From: Formicarius rufipectus
Lineage: Eukaryota > Chordata > Aves > Passeriformes > Formicariidae
Direction: 5' to 3'
Length of the DNA stretch: 64,000 nucleotides
Assembly: GCA_013399695.1 (NCBI GenBank)
Contig: VXAU01002247.1
Coordinates: forward strand, 29,488 to 93,487
Each line of letters starts with the position of its first letter. Within the stretch, counting starts at the first letter, position 1. Both the position numbers and the translations under genes were made by a program. Positions 1 through 14,800 of the stretch are shown in pieces. Below the pieces are notes generated by a model that saw nothing but the letters and a program-made list of their open reading frames with translations, searched no databases and was not told the origin of the DNA.

Positions 1-2712
1 TGCATTTCAGTCTCGCAGTGAATGGGTATTCAGCACAATGTACTATAATATATTCTGTTCGCAAGCTACTGTTTCTCCCATGAAACTGATTCTCTCAAGT
101 GTATCTTTAAATACTGAAATGGATCAAGCTGTGGCCAGCAAACCAATTATTTTTTTAGGAAAAGGTAGAGAAGTCATTCAGGGAGACTGTAGTTACAAGG
201 ATAAATAGCATTTGGCTCTAATTTTCAGGAACTGCCAGAAATCATAGCAATGATTACCCAGCTAAGGCATAGTAAGTATCAGTAGCTATTAAGAGATACA
301 GCAATTACATGTAAGTAGCAAAACAACAGTGAGATTTACAGGAGAAAATCGTGGAACTTCTATTATTAATTAGTTACTTTATACACTGGATGCATTACCC
401 AAACACTGTCACCAACTGTGCCTTTGATATGCACAGGCAGGAAGGAGGGAGAGAGAAAAAGAGGGAACAAGAGAGAGAGGCCTTGTTTTTTTTTTCTGCC
501 AGGGATTGTTCCAACATGCCCATGCCACCAAGCTTAAAAGCTCTGCAGGATTAAATCTTTGCCCCAGTTACTCCACTGCCAGGTATTCCAGCTTCCTTGG
601 TGGTCTAAGCACCAAAATGTGACAGGTGATAAATAATTGTCTTTGATTTTACTTTTTATAGATTTCTAAATTTGACAAAAATCACAAACCATCTCAGCCT
701 CACACTGAGCCTGATTATTTGGTTGTCAAGTTGGCTGTCAAACTGAAAAGCAGTTATTGATCCAGTTCTAATTATAACCACATGCCATGCAAAACAAGTC
801 AGTTACGGCCAATACAATCTTTTCCTGACTGTGGTCACATATAAACACATCAAATTGATGTTCAAAGGCATGTGTCCACACAAGACGAAGACTCATGTAT
901 TTGTACGCACAGGTAGACAAAAAAAATCCCCAAAACTCAGCTGAGCAGTTGAAAGTTCTCAAAAAACCAGAGACATTCAAATGTCATATTTTTAAGAGAC
1001 ACAGTTGGGTAAGTTATTTTGATAAATATGATATATTATGTTGTAGTGAGTCCTGAACTCAAAACAATGACTATTTCTCAATTTCTCATTTTCTCGCTAT
1101 ATAGCAAGTTCATAAATGTTTCCATTAATAAATAAGAAACCACTTCTGAGGATCACTGTACAGACCATCCAGACAACTGGTGGTCTAATAGCTATCTAGG
1201 TAATCCCCATTGGATTGTTTTGGTGAATGATGCTCTGAAACAAGGGAATGCTTGATCAGGTCACAAACATGTCTTGAACAGGAATAAAAATAATGTTGTA
1301 ATGTGCATTTCAGTAGCAATAACGAATCCCTAGGAACAGTTTAAAGTCAGCATTGAATGAGTAACAGTATAATGTTAACACTGCACTAATGCAGAATGTT
1401 TTTAACTTTGTTGTCTCCCAGTGTCTTTCAGAGGTCGGGACTGTGTCTGCACAGAGAAGTGCTGCAACCCAAGCTTCTAGAAAACGTAATTCAGCACTTA
1501 TTTAGTACTCGTGCAAAGGGATTTTTGAACACTGAGGCAAAGTACACTGTTAAGCAGTATCGGCTACTTTTGTGCCCACAATAAAAGAAAAGCCACAGTG
1601 ACTAAAGGGGCAAATGAGTCCTAGGGGAGGTGGAAAACAGATGTGACCAAGATATTGGTGCTGGAAACACCAGTTATCAGATGGAAATTGTAAACACCTT
1701 GGGGGGACACACTATCCTGGCATCTAATGATGACTCACTATTACCTGTTTGGAAAAGTCTTTTACAGTGAGAATGAAAGTAGTTTCACATTAAAATATAA
1801 ATAAGTTATATATATATATAAAAATAAACATATAGGTATATAAATATATAAAATATATTATATACATATAATATTGTGCCTATCTGACAGTACCTGAATT
1901 TATACTGTTAGATGGTTCTAAAAGCATAAAGGACATCAAAGCTCAGCTGGCAGAGAACCTTGCAGTTCTTCAACTCAGTGCTCATATAAAATCAGTCTTT
2001 ATTGATCTACTGAGATATTCGGACAAATGTGCATTTAGAAAAACCACCTGATCCCAAGTGACTGTGAGTGTTCACAGTCATGATACAGCAGTCTAGACAT
2101 TCTTGCTTTTAACTGATTTTAATCTGACCTCTTTGTATCCCCATTTCAAACCCTGTAGAAAAGCAAGATGCTTTTCCATTTAAAAAGTGAAAATCTACTT
2201 TTCCATCCTGACTGAAGTTTTTAAGAACGGAAAAGAATCCAGATTATAGAAGCACACTCATTTGCAAAGATCAGTTTCAAATGCTATGTCCTTTAGAAGG
2301 AGAGCTGGCAAAGTGGTTCATTGGGGAGCTTTTCATCCACTTCAGCACAAAGTCATCTCTCTTGGCACAACACGTGGTCACAGTGGTTTGGGTAACCAGG
2401 CTCACTTTGCACTGACGTGCACTGGGAACACTCCCGTAATTGACTCCTCCAGCTGCCCTGGAACTGATCACTCCCACTACGGGCTAACAGCAAGCAGAAG
2501 GAAGCACCAGTGTTTTCAGTTCCACCAGCTAGATCTTGAAGACAGACATCTGTCTAAGCATTACTTCCAAATGTCAGCAACCCCAACATATTTTTTAATA
2601 GAGCCCTGGACCTGTGAAAGCTGGTTATGATTTCACTTAAGTTATACAATACAAGCTAGGGTATGGATTTTTTTGACTGTGGCATGCAATTATCACAACA
2701 AAATCAAAGTAC
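1..2712. other. RFX4 intron (left edge of window)
   Basis: This stretch follows the last visible RFX4 exon on the minus strand. It holds an AT microsatellite near 1.8 kb. I see no further RFX4 exon, no recognisable repeat family and no convincing coding frame. The 122-codon plus-strand frame at 2262-2630 has no similarity I recognise. Confidence 0.7.
1793..1873. repeat. (TA)n-rich microsatellite
   Basis: About 80 bases of TA dinucleotides interrupted by AAA and ACA units; the purest block is at 1807-1820. It is low-complexity intronic DNA, likely to vary in length between individuals. Confidence 0.85.
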
Positions 2713-2830
2713 CAAAGCTGGGTGCACTGTGCAAAGTCATGTCCCGAATCACTCGAGTGCCGAAACAGGACCACATCAGGAGAAACTGCTGAGCTACTTT
2801 CTTCAAAGAGCCTTGTCTCTTGGCAGCTAC
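2713..2830 (-). CDS. RFX4: RFX4 window exon 12 (last visible): [20 protein letters not shown]
   Basis: This 118-base exon has 39 codons plus one base: [20 protein letters not shown], then [19 protein letters not shown]. It continues the dimerization region. The acceptor is CTTCCTGCAG and the donor CTTTG|GTACTT. It ends in phase 1, with the next Gly/Ser codons expected from an exon to the left. That next exon should begin with the conserved Phe-His-Leu-Ile-His-Leu motif. I could not find it in 1-2712, so the gene runs off the left edge of the window. Confidence 0.95.
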
Positions 2831-5800
2831 CTGCAGGAAGACAGATATGTCTGACATGAAACTTTTATTTCTACTAGCAAAACAGCTAAATGATGCACAT
2901 TACCATCCTCTTCTTTTATACTTAAAAACTACTTAACATTATCTTCACATTAAAATATACACTACAAATTACTAAAAACCAAACTCAAAATGGCTTTTGA
3001 CAGAAAAATACCACATAAACATACATAGCTTTCAGAAACAGGAAATAATAAAGTATTATTCAAGACTGGATCTCTTTTAGAAATGATGCAAGGACTGCAA
3101 AAAAATTGCTCTAATCTTCATCTTAACCTAATTACTTACATCTTCATTCATGCTTCCTAGTCAAGGAAGCAATTTATAATCAATAATGTTTGATCTACAC
3201 CAAAAATATTTATTAATGTTTCAATTAAGGTTTAATATTAGGTAGAAATTCTTCTTGAACTTAGAATCACAGAATATGCTGTGTTGGAAGAGCATACTCC
3301 AGTCCAACTTCTAGCCCAGTACAGGCCCACCTCGAAGAGTCACATCATTTGCCCAAGAGTATTGTCCATAAAACTTTTTATTCCTTCATGTTTTAATTTT
3401 TGTGAATCTGCTTAGCCATTTTACTAGGAAAAATACTTTCCAGAAAGCACACTTTAAGCATTATTCTTCCAAAATTTGTTGAAGCCATACGTGAATTAAA
3501 GAATTAGGTTCTCCAAATCAGCTATTAAAATTCATGTCAAGTTCTTCATTAACGATCATGGTCTGAATTTCAAATTACACTCCACTGACTAGAAGAAAAG
3601 TTCCCCGAAACAATCAAAGTATTTCAAGTAATCCGGGGAATTATCTGCAGTTTTCTGTATGGCCCTTTTGCAGCAGACAGAGAGGGAGTGTATTTTGCAT
3701 TGTTTTGTTTTTACTTCTGAGCTCTAACAACTAGGTCTGGAGTTGGACACGATGATCCTTGTGGGTCCCTTCCAACTTGGCATATTCTGTGAACTGGAAT
3801 GAAGAGTAAAAATTCTAACAGGACATCCTAACATGAAGTATTGTTAGTGACAGAAGTTAAAATAATCAGTCATACATATTTCATACTCTATGTAAAATTG
3901 TGGTCATGCTTGCTTGCTTTTGAAAACACATCTGAGCTTTGTTAGTAGGTTTCTGCATGCACTTAAATTGAAATAAAAGCTCTTGGCATCCCAAATAAGC
4001 TCAAAAGGCAACATAAATGTTCAGTTCTTGACTAAATGTCCATGTAGACCTTCATCCATACGTTTGATTTTATGTAAATTAATTAGCTAGCCAAAATATC
4101 TTTTTTAAAATCTTAAAAGACCAAATTATACTTTCATTTGTACTCTGTCATCAGGACAACCCTGGCTTTCAGTTCATTTCTCCATGTCCCTGAAATACTG
4201 ATTCCATTGGAAACCTCAACCCTGTTCATTCTTGAATATCACCTTTACGATAAAATAAACAAGCACAGAATAAAGCAGAATCCTGAATGTGAGCAATTTA
4301 CTGTGAAAACTAGGGAGATTTTGGCTGCTTTACTCCTGCTTATTACCAATGCCTCTCTTTTTCTTTTTTAATTTTATTTTTCTTTTTTGTAAAAATCCAC
4401 AACCTGAACAGAGCTAATAATGCACATCAGTGACTCAGGTCCTGACTCCTGCTTACCAACCTTCACAACGCATCTGTCCACCATGGAATCCAGCCACTCG
4501 ATGTACGACTCAATGGGGGACTGCTCCTCCAAAAGGTGATCAAACTCCTGATACACTGGCAGACAAAACAAAACAACAGCCCATATCAGTACTCGGATTC
4601 CAATTCGAACAAAAGAAAACCAAATCACAAAAAGTTGCCAATAGCATCACAGGTTTACAGTGGTTTTTACAATAGGTTGTGTAATTGCAACAAATGCATC
4701 TTTTATGGTGCTGACCCCAAAAAATTTGCTTGGTCTCTTATCTTGTTTCTACCGAAAGTGATGCAGTCACTGGAAGTGGTATTTTCATGAGAGCAAATAA
4801 GAACTTATTTTTAAAAATTAATATTTTGGTTTAAGCTTCAGCTGCCTGGTGTGCCTGGAAGTGAAATGCTGATGGTGTTCTCTATGAAGAGTGAGAAAGT
4901 TGACCTTAACCCTGGTGATGAGGAAATGTAATGCATGAAATTGATTTAGAATTGCATAAAGAATCTTCTAGGCACCAAGTGGATGAGTACTGTTGATAGG
5001 ACACTCATCTGTATAATGCTTTAGTTGCAAAAACATGATTTAACTGCTGTAAATTGTCTATTTGCAAAGCTACACACACACACAAAGAATTTTCATACAC
5101 TTCAAAAGAATTTGCTATCAATGCAGAAATGCTATACTTATTATGAAGAGTTGCAAAAAATAACCTGGGTAATTTTCAATCTTTTCCAAATACACATATT
5201 AATATTTTAATATAAAAAGTAAAAACAAGTCATTCAAGTTCAGTCTTTAAAACTGCAAGTCTTTTTTATTTAGAACCAAAGCCTTGAAGCCAAAGAATTG
5301 TGTTTTGGCACCTTAACAAACTGTTCTTCAACTTGGCTAAAATGAAAGGCACAGTAAGTCAAGAAAGATACTTTCTACCTGCTGTGTTACAGGATGATTT
5401 CAATGTGCTACACATTTCCATTTATGCTTAACTATAAATAACAAGAGGAAGGAATTTCCCACCATAGGAAAGGAAGAGAAGAAGAAAAAGCTTAGAGATG
5501 ATAACCAGAGATATGAGCCAGGGAGGCTATCTGACAATAAAGCAAAGAAAACCTCCCACGTATCTTAAGTTGGATCAGTAAGATGAGCAGGAATGCATTT
5601 GCTTCACACTTGACTACAACTTGGTTTAACTTAGACTTGCAAAGGCTGAGTTGTCAGCAGCATTAGTCAGGGAAAGAAGGGAAATAATGTTTGGGCCACC
5701 CTTATCTTCTTTCATTGTTTTATTGGATGGGAAACCTCCCTTTATTTTGAACAGGATCACAGAGAAGTCTAAATGTTGTCTCCTTACCTGAGCATCTGGC

Positions 5801-8800
5801 TGGACAAAAACTGCCTGATACAACAGATGAAGTAATTCATATGCTGTGCAAAGAGGGGAGCAAGAGTGGAAAAACAAATCACTTTCCTGCTTTGCTGCTG
5901 GAGCAACGCAATTGTGTACAACAACCAATTTGTGAAAAGTAAATTTTTAGCCTTTAATGACAGTTAAAAATACCTTAACAGGATCTGAGCAAGAAGGAAT
6001 AAAGAAGAAATCGTGCCAGAGGTAGCTACCACAGCAGAACAGAAATGAGATTCTTTTATCCCCAATGATTTTTCTCTGTTTCTCTCTAAGCTTATTTATA
6101 GGTTTATAAACATGATTGCTTTTTTCCAGTTACAGTAACTGGCAATTGTGCTTTCTTGATTATTAGTACCAAGAAAGTGAGAGCAGACCTTAAGTCCATG
6201 TCATGTAAGTCATATAGAGTGTAGTCTTTAAAAGGATCTTTGGTCAAGTAGAATAAACATCAAAGATGGAGAAAAACCTGAGCCCTAGTATAATCTCTGT
6301 ACATATATGAACATCTCAGTGGAATCCCATCTCCTGATGAACATTTATATTGTTACAATTTCTAACTGCTTGTTGGACTATATAGGTCTAAAATATGGGA
6401 AAACTTGCTCAAACCCATTAGCATTCAGCCAAAACTTTTGCTGCTGCTAGGGAGTATAACTTTGGATACTCTCTTTTTTAGACAGTGGGAGGATGTCAGA
6501 CAGATATTGAAAACTGAACAGATAACAAAAGAATGCACCCAGCTTCTGGACTTCAGCCTCACTATATGCTACGTCCTCTGCTGCCATGTCAGGTTTCTAT
6601 CTCCACAAAAGGGAAGAGGGCCATGTCAGGAAATGAAGCAAAGATTAAGAAGGAGAGGAAAGAGTATAAAACAACCCTCACTGGAAAACAGAGCTAACAG
6701 AGAATTCAAGGCCCATCCCTGTACCAAGGAGAAGACTTCTAGTGTTAACACAGTGGGATGACTGCCAAACTCAGCCTTGTAGGGTCCACTGTACATGTGA
6801 AGGTGTCAGCTCTCCTCTTCCCAGCCACTCACTGGAAGAGTTACCCTGCTAGCAAACCTACCCTTGCGGGACACAAGTGGTTGCCCAGGTCGCACCACAT
6901 TAAGGCTGGTTCTGGACAGAAGATGACTGATCATCCTCAGGAGAGTGACGGCAACGTCAGGTGGGTTCACAGAGAAGTGAGGTTATGAACAATGCTGAAG
7001 ACAAATCTTGGTTGCCTCAGAGCAACAAAACTCAGTGTCCTTCATGTTACACCTAAACACCCAACCATGAAACACTTGCTGGATTATGGAAGGTATATTT
7101 TGTATTTGCAAAAGACCTTTGATTCTAAAACCAATTTTCTAATATCTCCTAAGTCACTTTTAAGCCCATGCCCTTCACTATACCAGACAGAAGTTAAATT
7201 AACCAGTGAGGTTGTTTCATATGGGACTTCTACTTAGTCATAAAAGTTCAGGGTGAAATCTTACCCCATCAGACGATCTTGATTATAAAACACTGTGTGA
7301 AAAGAAGCTTTTTATAAACCAGTTTACAAGGAACTCAAATACACAGGCAAGATGTGTCCAAGGCCTTCAGAAGACAATTCTCCTGCAATTCTACAGCAGG
7401 AAAGGTTGACTTTCACACGTTCAATGGTTCATTCATAGATTTAGTTTTCTCAAGTTCATGGAAAAAAAAATCCTCATGAATTTGGGTGCTAGTTTTGTGC
7501 CATTGGCTGTTCTGGATACTAGAAAGGAACTCATTAATGGAAGAGTGCCCAGATCTATGCCTCAAAACATAAGTCTTGACAGGGCTTTGCCTTACATTTT
7601 GATAAGTGTCTCTGTATTTATCTTAAACCTGTACACAAACCAATGGCTGCAAAAACAGTGTTTGAGCTTTGTTTGCAGCAGAAAACAAAGTTCACCTGAT
7701 TTTATTTGAAGGTTCTGCTCTTACATTGTATGATGAGCTTTCTGTGTTCCTCCCGTGAATCCTCCATAGTATAGAGGGTTTGTTTGGTAATGCTATTCAG
7801 ATCCACATTCCTCCAGTCCTCCAGCATTTGAAATGTGATGTCTGCACTGTGGATCACTGTTCTTGATGCCTGTAATCCAATCCAATCAATTCATTAGTTC
7901 ATGCTTTATTAGGTTAAAAAGTAGGCTTTATCCCCTTTTACGCTTCCTTAGCTAGACTCACTCATGGACCCCCACCCAGCAGCTTGATGTCTTATGGATA
8001 TTGCAGGGCCCTCTAAGAAGATAACTCTCAAGTAATTTTGCCTGCTGTAATCAAATACAAATAGTTTGATTTTATCCACCACAAACCCTAATGAGCAACA
8101 CTAATCTGATGCTGTCATTGGTAGACCCACTCAATCTCTAACCGTTCTGTTGGTTTTCACGGCAAGCTTCAGTTCAGAACAAAAAAGCAACGAGAAAAGT
8201 TGAGTCACAAACAAACAAACCCTCTCAGGTTTGCACCCTCCCCTCTCCCAAACTATGAAGACTCCCATTCTTAACTCAGCTACACGAAAAGGTAGCTCCT
8301 TTCCCCCTTCATCAGGTCTATGTCTTGGCTGGTTGACACAGGGATCTGTTGTTGATAATGGGGAGGATGGACTGAGAGGAAAGGAAGTGGCACAAGGTCA
8401 TGATCATACAACATACAGTGGGTCTCTGTAAGTTAAGCAGAGATGATAATCCACACTAAAGTTATCATCTTCCCCAAGAAATTGCTGCACTTGAAGAGTC
8501 CTTCACATAAGTAAACTGTTTAATCCCAGGTCTGATGTAGAAGGTTGTAGTCTCTCTATCTTGATTTCCTCTGAACCCCTATGGACTTCAAAACTCAGTA
8601 ATGATCCACCGTATTTGGGGAAAGGTAGTGCAGGTATCTCTGTCTCCATTAGTAAAATAAGGGAGGAAGAAACCTACAAAGGATTCCTTGCAGGAGTGGA
8701 CTTTTTACCCCCAGAGCTTTTTCCTGGGGGATTCACCTCTCACAGGTTTAACCTGGGGCATTGGATGCACCTTCCAAAAGTGAAACTTTCAGCGTGAAAG

Positions 8801-11800
8801 GGAAAACAAACTATCTCCTCCAATGCCTAGATGAAATGTTAATTAATTCAATGCATTCTCCCCCTTTTTATACCACAGAGAATTTGGCCTCAGATTTTTT
8901 TGTTAGGTAATTGTGATGTGAACTGGTGGAAGCCAAACACCTCAGAGCAGTTTCCATATTCACTTACTATGATTACAAGAATATGTCTATTTAAAACCCC
9001 AGAAGTTCAGCTGCTTTTATTTTTTACTAATTTGCATTTGATTTATAATATACAATTAGACTTGGAATTTATTGGGTAGGTAGAAATTTTTCTTGTTTTG
9101 CTATTGGCCTTACACAAACTGCTCTGAAACCAGTGAAGTGTCTCTTATTTATTTCCTGGAAATGAACAATTTCTTCAGATCAAATAATAATTTTGTTTCT
9201 TGAAAATACCTTGATGGATTTAATCAACAGGAGTTGCTAGTTGTCTAGAAAAACATTTTTCACTGATTACTTTTTGATTTTATAAAGATGTTTACAATAA
9301 ATATTAGATAATACAAACTGCTACATTATCTCCTCCTCTCTGAGTAAAATCCAACCTGTCAATTCATAAAATTATTTGAAAAGTCAGTAAAAACGGCACT
9401 CATCAAACTTGGGCAACTGAAATATTTACTTGGCAGAGATGATTTAGGGATGTCTGCCGCCGGAGTATTTGTGAGAATCTTCTGGACACTGCAAAAAAAA
9501 AGAGATATGTATTTACATACTGTGCTAAATGAGGAAATTTACTTCTGAAAGTATTAAATTAATACAAGAACAAAACAAAACAAAGACATCCACTTTCCTG
9601 TAAAAAATTATGGCCACATAAAATTCACTCAAATAAGCAGGTTTTCATTTAATTTAAACCTTGACCTAAAACCTTTAATCTGGATGCTTGATCAGTTTTA
9701 CAGAGGCATTTTACAAGCAATGATTTATAGATGCTGTGAATAATGAGGTGACAAGAGAAACACAGAGGACAATGGAAGATCTTTGCTTTTCCAGCATAGC
9801 AAATTTTCTCTTGCTACACAAAGGAACTGGAGACCAGAAATAACTATTTAATGGAAAGAAAAATGTTACTGCGAGAACAAGCGGGCATACAATAATGATA
9901 GCTACCTTATGTGTGGAAGTGAGAAAAGGTTGCTAAGTCATAATACAAGCTAGTTTTGGAGGACTTTTGTGACTGAACTAGTAGGAGCTGAACTCTGACA
10001 CAGTTTCTGAAAACAATTTCATGACATAGTAATATGCTGTGGACTAAGATGGCCCAGGAGGTACTTGCCGGTCCTCTGCTCCTATTTTAGCTCTTTTCAA
10101 GTTCTATGGACCTTGTATGAAGATATTTCCTATACTTGGAAAATGAACTTTTAAAACGTTGTCTTGTGCACTTTTTGTCTGAATTCTGTGACTCAGGAAC
10201 TGCAAACATGACCAAACCTAGCAGTTACTCCTGCCAGTACCTCCACTGGCCGTGTACACTGTCACAGGTTCTGATGAGGAGGAAACAACTACAGAAGCAA
10301 CAAAGGCTCGTGTAAAAGGCAAAATGCCACAGTGTTTTCCTTATACCAAAATCAGCAGACTTGAAGATATATCAAAAGAGATGTTAGATGTGGCCACAGA
10401 GTATCTTCCCTCCATACTGTACACAGAGGCAGTTAAAGAATATAAATTGAGAAATACTAGGAAGTGCATCATCCATCTCTTTCTCTCTGCCTATAAGATT
10501 GGAAAAGATTTTGCTGCTGAAGATTCTCACTTTGAACTGACAAAGATGTTATACAGCATATTCTCAGTTCTGACTTTAATTTTTAAAATAAATCAGTAAA
10601 CAATTCAAACTCCCATAAAATTAGTTGTTCCAATTTACATACTGACTGTTCTCAGTAAAATATACACCTAATTTTCCACGCTGATCAAAATAGTTAATCC
10701 TTCTCCTAAATTAGTTTTTTTTTTTTCTTTTAACTTTGTGGTGTGGAATTTAGTGCTCATGAAAGGCAAAGAATTGAGAACCGTGAAATAAAGCAGGCTT
10801 TATCAATAGGTGATGTGCACTGCAGGCATCTACAAAGTACATCTGAAAAGGACTAGTGCCCTTTCCTGTGGTGACAGGGTAATTTGATCTCCTTCATTTT
10901 TAACTCTGGCACTTTTTTGAGCAAGGGCCTCAAGCTGTATTCAAATTCTGTTAGCCTAAAGGTTTGTTTAATAATTTTCTTTGCCTAATATCATCCCTAA
11001 TGTTTGCTTACTATAAACAAAATTAACTTCTTATCAGCGTCCACAAGAAAGGAAAAGAAATTCTCATTTTGAGCAGTGCCTCATTTAACTAAATGAAATT
11101 GGTTCTCATGAACAAATGAAGAGTGTAAGACAATGCAAGATTCATAATGATGACGGGTTTTAATTCCTGAAAGAACACTAGTCTTAATTCAAAGTAAGTT
11201 GGAATCAATAAACACTGTAATCCTAGTTTAACAGACAAGATATTGAGGAATACATACATTCAAATTTGATATTCCGCAGGTTTTCTGGCAAATCATGGAG
11301 AGCTACTTTCAGCCACTCATCCAGTTGCTTTGCAAACTTCCGGATCACCTGTGTCAAACTGAAAAAGGGAATCACTACATCAGAACACATTTACTCTGTA
11401 CATTATACTATAAAATCTGAATGTGTGAAGACCATGAGTAAGTAATTTACAACTCATTATTATGCAGAGTTGTTAACATATTTTAGTTTGGAGGCATGGA
11501 GAAAAACTTCGGAGACTTCTGAAAACTTTTGCAGGCAAGGGAAAACATATCACTGTGCTCAAAACCTCACAAAGAATAAAGGTCTCTGTTATGGCACTGC
11601 TTTGATACTTACAAAACATATTAGTAGAAAAAAAATCATTCCTACTCTGTACAAATAAGAAATCCCAATTGTTTAAAGAAGACAAGAGATCAAACTTTGG
11701 ACTTCAGCTCAGCTGTACCAAATTTATACAGATGTACACAGGGACATTCAAGTGGAGCAACAATCAACCCTGTTGCCGGCCAGAGCCACTGAAGGAATGA

Positions 11801-14800
11801 TGATGATGGTTAGTGGGGAGGAATTTTCAGGCCAAGCCCACACAGGTGGTGGAAACCTGGGTGGAACAGCACCTGCCTGCTTAGCTCTGCACAGGACTGG
11901 AGCTTTCCCAGAGAAGCAAGATTTCTCTCTTCACCCTTTCTACCCATTCCTGATCGTACCGTCATTTCCTCTTAAACTTTGTAGGAGGGTCATTCTGCTC
12001 TCCTCAGAATCCTCAGTATTAAATTACAGTTTCCAGGAACAGTTGAGGGGAACCCTAAAAGTTGTATCTGGCAGACAAAGCTGCACTGCTTGTTACACTA
12101 CTAGAGAGACACAAATGAGAGAGAGGAAAGATACAAGGAACTTTCCCTCTTTCAACCAGGAATCTTTTTCTGTTTGTACTCCTAACACACTGCACTGAGA
12201 ACAGATGTGGTAAAACAAACATGGGCATAGGCCCGCTCTGCCCCACAAAGACACCTAAAGAGGAAAAGGGTTGGATGACAACTGCTATGCTCACTAAAAA
12301 GTGGCGTTTCGGGATAGCCAGAATTTGTTCCCAGGAAGTATCTCAGAGGATTCTGGCTGAGTCAGCAAGATTTCCTTCAGGAGCTTCAATTGCAATGAGA
12401 CCCTTCTTCACCCCCTCCAGTGCAGGCTATGGCTTAATAGCCACAATCTGGCCCTTTATATGCATTACAAAAGTCTATATTCACACTCAAGTCTTCCCTT
12501 ATTTGCTATGAAAGAACTAAGCAGCTTGAGAAAAGGACTGCTGTTCTGTTTAATCCTTCCAATGAAATAGATTTGGGAGGGGAAGAGGGAAAGTCTGTAA
12601 AAATGTACATGTCTTATCAAGAAAACCCCATGCTTATGACAGATTTCTTGTGTAAAAATTACTTTACCTGTACTTTAGCAGTCATGAAATGCACATAGGA
12701 GAGCAGAACAACACCCTGAAAACATTTTCCTTGATTAGAGACACTTTAAAAATTTTGAGGGCTAAATATACAGCATCAATAAGAAACTCCTAGAGCAATT
12801 TTCTTAAGAAATTATTCAATATCAATCAAATAATACTAAAGATGTAAAGATATCTAGAAAAAGATAGTTTCCTGTTACTCATATTAGGAAAACCAGAGGA
12901 GGAAACATGTTGACTGCACTTAGTGATTACACTTTTTGCTGTGGACTGTTGATACCTGTCTTGCTTTGCCTATATTAACAAGACTTCTTGGACTCATGTG
13001 AACTCCAGGTAGGAAGAGAACAGCTGAAATCTACAACATGGATAGGAAAAGTGAATTTAGCTTTGAAACAAAAGGGGGAAATACTTCTTAAATAAAGTAA
13101 TCCCAAACCAATCATGCTTCTGTTCTTCATAATATATATATATAAGATATATATATATATAAGATATATATACTTAAATTAAATCAGCTTGTTCAAGGTT
13201 TCACAGGTATGATCTTCATATTTTACATTCCTAGCAAGTAGAATAACAATTGGGTTCCTAGAGTGTATACAGAGACAAAAGTGTAGATTACAGTGCCTGA
13301 ATATGCATGATTAGTTACAAACAGAGTAGTCAGGTCCCCTTCTCTTGCAATGGTGATTCAGAACAGTCACGTTGTTATCCCAGACCAGGAGAAAAGTGTC
13401 AGAATTTTTCAGAAGACAGCAGGGTGCTCTACAACCTGCAGACTTCTGACATTCCCTGAAAGTTGGGACAAAACTATTAGCTGAATGTTAAGAAACCAAG
13501 AAGAAGGTGGTATCCTTCATCCCATAAAAATTCCCAACCCTCTAAGTTTTTTTGAAATACAGGTCTTGTTAAAATATGAACATTTATTGAGGAACATGTA
13601 AGCTCTTCAACTCCTTTCAATTGACACTGTGTTTTAAACCCAGAAAATGGGTGGCAGCAAGCAGCTTTCTGAGAACTGGTGTCATTCCTGAAGAAAAGAC
13701 ATGCAACAAAAGACAGCTGAGCTAGAAGGGGTCAGTGCTGTGAGCTATACTGACCTGTCAGGTAAGGCTTGTAGTACTGTTGGCATCAAAACTCCAGAGA
13801 TTGCCTTGTACAGAATTGAATCACAAACTCCCACTATATTCACTACAGTTGAAGAACCCAATACAGGCAGCATATGAGGAGGCATCCCTTGCCAAAAGTG
13901 CAGAAGAAAACTTTGAACCTGCAATTGTGAGAAGAAGCAGGGATGTTTAAATGAAAACAACCAAAGACCACAAATACCCTTCTCTTGAAATGATCCTGCT
14001 TAATTTGTTTTAGCCCCAGAGCTGGTCTGAGGGTGTGCAGCACAGACAAGGCATGTTCCTTAACTAGACAGGCTCATACAGTAACACCGTGGGGTAGTCA
14101 ACCAAAGGGTGAGGAGACACTGAGCTGCCGATGGGGTGTCTTTGTGTTCCTACAGCAGGGAGACCCATGGGAACCACTGTATTTTTACCTTCCATCAGTG
14201 CCTGGTGGGTGTAACTCTTTGGCTTCCACATGTCAAGCCTTTTTTCCCCTCTCTTTGCTCTCTGACTCTGTATACAAAGGAATGCAATCTAGGGTTTGGT
14301 GTAGTGAGGAAGAGGAGGATAGCACATGGCTTACAGGGGTCAATATACCATTTTCTGTCTTCATTTTGGAAAGCAACACTACAGTTTTGAATTTCTTCTT
14401 TCCTCCGCTATGAAGGAAAGAGGAAAAAAAATGGAGAAAGAAAAAAAACCAAAGAAAATAGGGAGGAGAATTCAGACACAGGAAAATATACCTCTGAAAA
14501 ATTTAATTTATGCAATACAGGTGTTATTCAGAGAACGATATGATCAGTTCCACAGGGCTCAGAACACTGGCATTCATTAATGATAACCTGCATGCAATCT
14601 GCAGTGAAATAAATAATCACACCAGGTGTAGTAAAGAATACTTGTCACTTATATATTGTTGCAAATCAGCCCCCTCCCCACCATTGATCCTGATAAACAG
14701 ACTCCCTAACAAAATATTGCACCCTTCTCTTAAGAAACTATTCTAAGACTCACCCAGCTAAATTCCCTGAATATGTGTCACATATTTTTCTCAAATGGAA

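Larger units (their letters stand above)
2831..4460. other. RFX4 intron with two CR1 fragments
   Basis: This intron lies between window exons 11 and 12. It holds two CR1 LINE 3' ends in opposite orientation, listed separately. The rest is AT-rich with no feature I can name. Confidence 0.75.
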
